DNA of 7,820 bases from Gemmatimonadota bacterium (GTDB taxonomy: Bacteria; Gemmatimonadota; Gemmatimonadetes; Gemmatimonadales; Gemmatimonadaceae), in assembly GCA_031127185.1 (NCBI GenBank), contig JARIET010000131.1, positions 1 through 7,820 on the forward strand, written 5' to 3'. The position numbers and the translations under genes were made by a program. The stretch's first letter is position 1, and every line of letters begins with the position of its first letter. The notes under the pieces were generated by a model, which made no database searches, was not told the origin of the DNA, and saw only the letters and a program-made list of their open reading frames with translations. This document shows positions 6,256 to 7,820 of the stretch, piece by piece.

Positions 6256-7591
6256 ACATACTCCTCTGGCTGTGGCCGTTGTGTTCGCAGCCGCGCTTTG
6301 CAGCGTTGCTGTTCCCCTGCTCGCGCAGGATTCTTCCGGACCTGGGCAACAGGGCCGCGGTCGCGGCCCGACCACGGACTCCGCGCAACGCGGTGCGAGT
6401 GCCGCCCCCGAGCGTGGAGCCAACCCGGGTACCGCGTCGGGCGCACGCGGTGGCGCACAATCGCCAGGCGGACGCGGTGGACCGCGCACGGCGTCCGTCG
6501 TCCTGGGCCCCACTGATGTGTACAAGGTCGCCAAGGGTGTCATCGAGGCAACGCACGCAATCTCCGGCGACTTGCGCGCCATGGAATCCGCGGTCGTGCG
6601 TTCGCGCATCGACGGCATCATCGAGCAGGTGTCCGTCCGCGAAGGGACAGCCGTCGCGGCCGGGACCGTCCTGGCCAAATTCGAATCAAGCGAGCAAGAG
6701 GCGGCGTTGCGATCTATCGAAGCAGAAGTTGCCGCAGCCAAGAGCGACGCCGAAACCCAGAAATGGAACGCCGAGCAGTCACGCGAATTGTTCAAGGTCG
6801 GCGCGATAGCCGAACGCGATCTTCGCCTCGCCGATCAGGCGGCCGATGCGGCACGCGCACGTCTTGCCGCAGCTGAGTCACGCCAACGCGCCGCGGCCAA
6901 TGTGCTGCGAGACACCAAGGTCACAGCACCCTTTGGCGGTACCATCGAAAAGCGCCTCGTGCAGGATGGCGAGAACACACCGCGTGGAACGCAGATGTTC
7001 ACCATGGTGCGCACCACGATCCTCGAGCTGACAGCCGCCTTGCCGGCGCGCAGCGCCGATGACGTCAAGGTCGGTCAGACCGTTCGCTTCACCGCGGACG
7101 GCCGCGCCTTCACCGGCAAGGTCGCTCGGGTGAGCCCCACCATCGACCCGGCCTCGCGTTCGGTGGCCGTGTACGTGACCGTGCCCAACCCGCGCGGCCT
7201 CCTCAAGGGAAACACCTTCGCCACCGGCCAGGTCGTCACCACGGCCGTCGCCGATGCAATGCTCGTGCCCGTGAACGCCGTGCGCGACAACATCGACGGC
7301 AGCCGGCGGTTCGTCTACAAGATTCAGGGTGGGGAACTGGCCATGGCCTTTGTTCGCACCGGAATCCAGGACGACGGCCGCGGCATGATCCAAATTCTCG
7401 ATGGGCTCGCCGAGCAGGACCAGATCGTGGTCGGCTCACCTGGCACGCTCGGACCCGGCATGAAGGTTTCCATCATCGGCGGCGAGAATGCCGGTCGTGG
7501 CGGTGCCCGTGGGGGCGCCCGTGGCGGTGCCGGCGGTGAAGGGCGAGGCGGCGGCCGAGGTGGTCGCGGCGACCAGAAGACCACACCCTGA
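6248..7591 (+). CDS. RND efflux periplasmic adaptor (membrane fusion protein)
   Basis: The adaptor links the inner-membrane RND pump to the outer-membrane channel. The chosen start is GTG at 6248, which overlaps the end of the channel gene by 8 nt and puts a hydrophobic signal segment (LAVAVVFAAALCSVAVPLLA) at the N-terminus; GTG at 6206 would bury it. The product has 447 residues. Domains in order are a Gly/Arg-rich linker (31-80); the first lipoyl half (SRIDGIIEQVSVREGTAVAA, 119-138); a coiled-coil hairpin (about 147-220) with KVGAIAERDL at its turn; the second lipoyl half (DTKVTAPFGGTIEKRLVQDG); a beta-barrel (about 257-340) with VARVSPTIDPASRSVAVYV; and a membrane-proximal domain (about 340-410). 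Residues 411-441 form an Arg-Gly-Gly-rich tail. There is no lipobox, so anchoring would rely on an uncleaved signal or on pump contact. Substrate cannot be predicted. Confidence 0.93.
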   Translation: MTRHTPLAVAVVFAAALCSVAVPLLAQDSSGPGQQGRGRGPTTDSAQRGASAAPERGANPGTASGARGGAQSPGGRGGPRTASVVLGPTDVYKVAKGVIEATHAISGDLRAMESAVVRSRIDGIIEQVSVREGTAVAAGTVLAKFESSEQEAALRSIEAEVAAAKSDAETQKWNAEQSRELFKVGAIAERDLRLADQAADAARARLAAAESRQRAAANVLRDTKVTAPFGGTIEKRLVQDGENTPRGTQMFTMVRTTILELTAALPARSADDVKVGQTVRFTADGRAFTGKVARVSPTIDPASRSVAVYVTVPNPRGLLKGNTFATGQVVTTAVADAMLVPVNAVRDNIDGSRRFVYKIQGGELAMAFVRTGIQDDGRGMIQILDGLAEQDQIVVGSPGTLGPGMKVSIIGGENAGRGGARGGARGGAGGEGRGGGRGGRGDQKTTP

Positions 7592-7665
7592 CGGGCGACC
7601 TGACCCGCGCATCTCGATCACGCTGACAAGCGCCCTCACCGGCGCCATCTCCGCAGAAGGCTTTC
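7592..7665 (+). promoter_or_regulatory. Short operon spacer with a good Shine-Dalgarno
   Basis: The 74-bp gap between adaptor and pump genes holds AGAAGG at 7655-7660, five bases before the pump ATG. It is the clearest ribosome-binding site in the window and fixes the pump start. No terminator hairpin with a T-tract is seen, so co-transcription with the adaptor is likely. Confidence 0.6.
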
Positions 7666-7820
7666 ATGTTTCTCTCAGACGTTTCGATCAAGCGCCCGGT
7701 CTTCGCCACCATGATGATGGTGGCGCTGGTCGTCTTCGGCATCGTCGGCTTCACCCGACTGGCTGTCGATGAGTATCCGGATGTCAGCTTCCCCGTGATC
7801 TCCGTCAATACGAGCTACCC
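7666..7820 (+). CDS. RND-family efflux permease, N-terminal fragment
   Basis: Only the first 51 codons and two further bases are present; the gene runs off the window. The sequence [19 protein letters not shown] is the canonical start of AcrB/MexB-like hydrophobe/amphiphile exporters: a short cytoplasmic amphipathic helix, then RPVFA at the entry of the first transmembrane helix (about 12-30). The helix is followed by [17 protein letters not shown], corresponding to the conserved YP-D-x-x-P-x-V segment that opens the first porter subdomain. These pumps are proton-driven trimers exporting hydrophobic or amphiphilic compounds through an adaptor and a TolC-type channel, which are the two genes just upstream. 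The start is supported by AGAAGG five bases before the ATG. Substrate specificity and the proton-relay Asp pair lie outside the window. Confidence 0.93.
   Translation, partial: MFLSDVSIKRPVFATMMMVALVVFGIVGFTRLAVDEYPDVSFPVISVNTSY

Noticed and set aside
6028..6795. A 255-codon - strand open frame spanning the channel/adaptor junction
   Set aside because: It crosses two well-supported genes on the opposite strand and shows only compositional bias.

Overview
The window is GC-rich, densely coding chromosomal DNA from a Gram-negative (diderm) bacterium. Evidence for an outer membrane is a TolC-family protein followed by a periplasmic adaptor and the start of an RND pump. An MqnD-type protein indicates menaquinone synthesis by the futalosine route. 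Gene content, a non-adenylylated GSI-alpha glutamine synthetase and weak Shine-Dalgarno signals would fit Gemmatimonadota or a neighbouring phylum. That placement is an inference from style, not from a marker gene.

Layout. Positions 1-396 (+) hold the last 131 codons of a class A penicillin-binding protein. It converges on a secreted seven-bladed YVTN-type beta-propeller protein at 426-1424 (-). Next is a 161-bp gap with heptad-based tandem repeats in inverted orientation, then glnA (1586-2929, -). A divergent promoter region separates glnA from a membrane protein with a double zinc ribbon (3076-3852, +). A second, unrelated heptad array (3873-3900) sits just before mqnD (3918-4748, +). The rest is a tripartite efflux operon: TolC-like channel (4819-6255), membrane-fusion adaptor (6248-7591, overlapping the channel gene by 8 nt) and an RND permease cut by the window end (7666 onward).

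The three efflux genes should work together as one envelope-spanning pump. The other genes are independent housekeeping or envelope functions: peptidoglycan polymerisation and cross-linking, ammonia assimilation and menaquinone synthesis, plus two proteins of unknown role.

I found no convincing new multi-gene system, CRISPR array, RNA gene or mobile element. The most unusual non-coding signals are the two 7-bp-period repeat arrays, different in sequence but alike in period and in lying just upstream of a start codon. The most unusual protein-level signals are Gly/Arg-rich tails at both ends of the periplasmic adaptor, a divergent N-terminal motif in MqnD and a cysteine pair in a predicted outer loop of the TolC-like protein.
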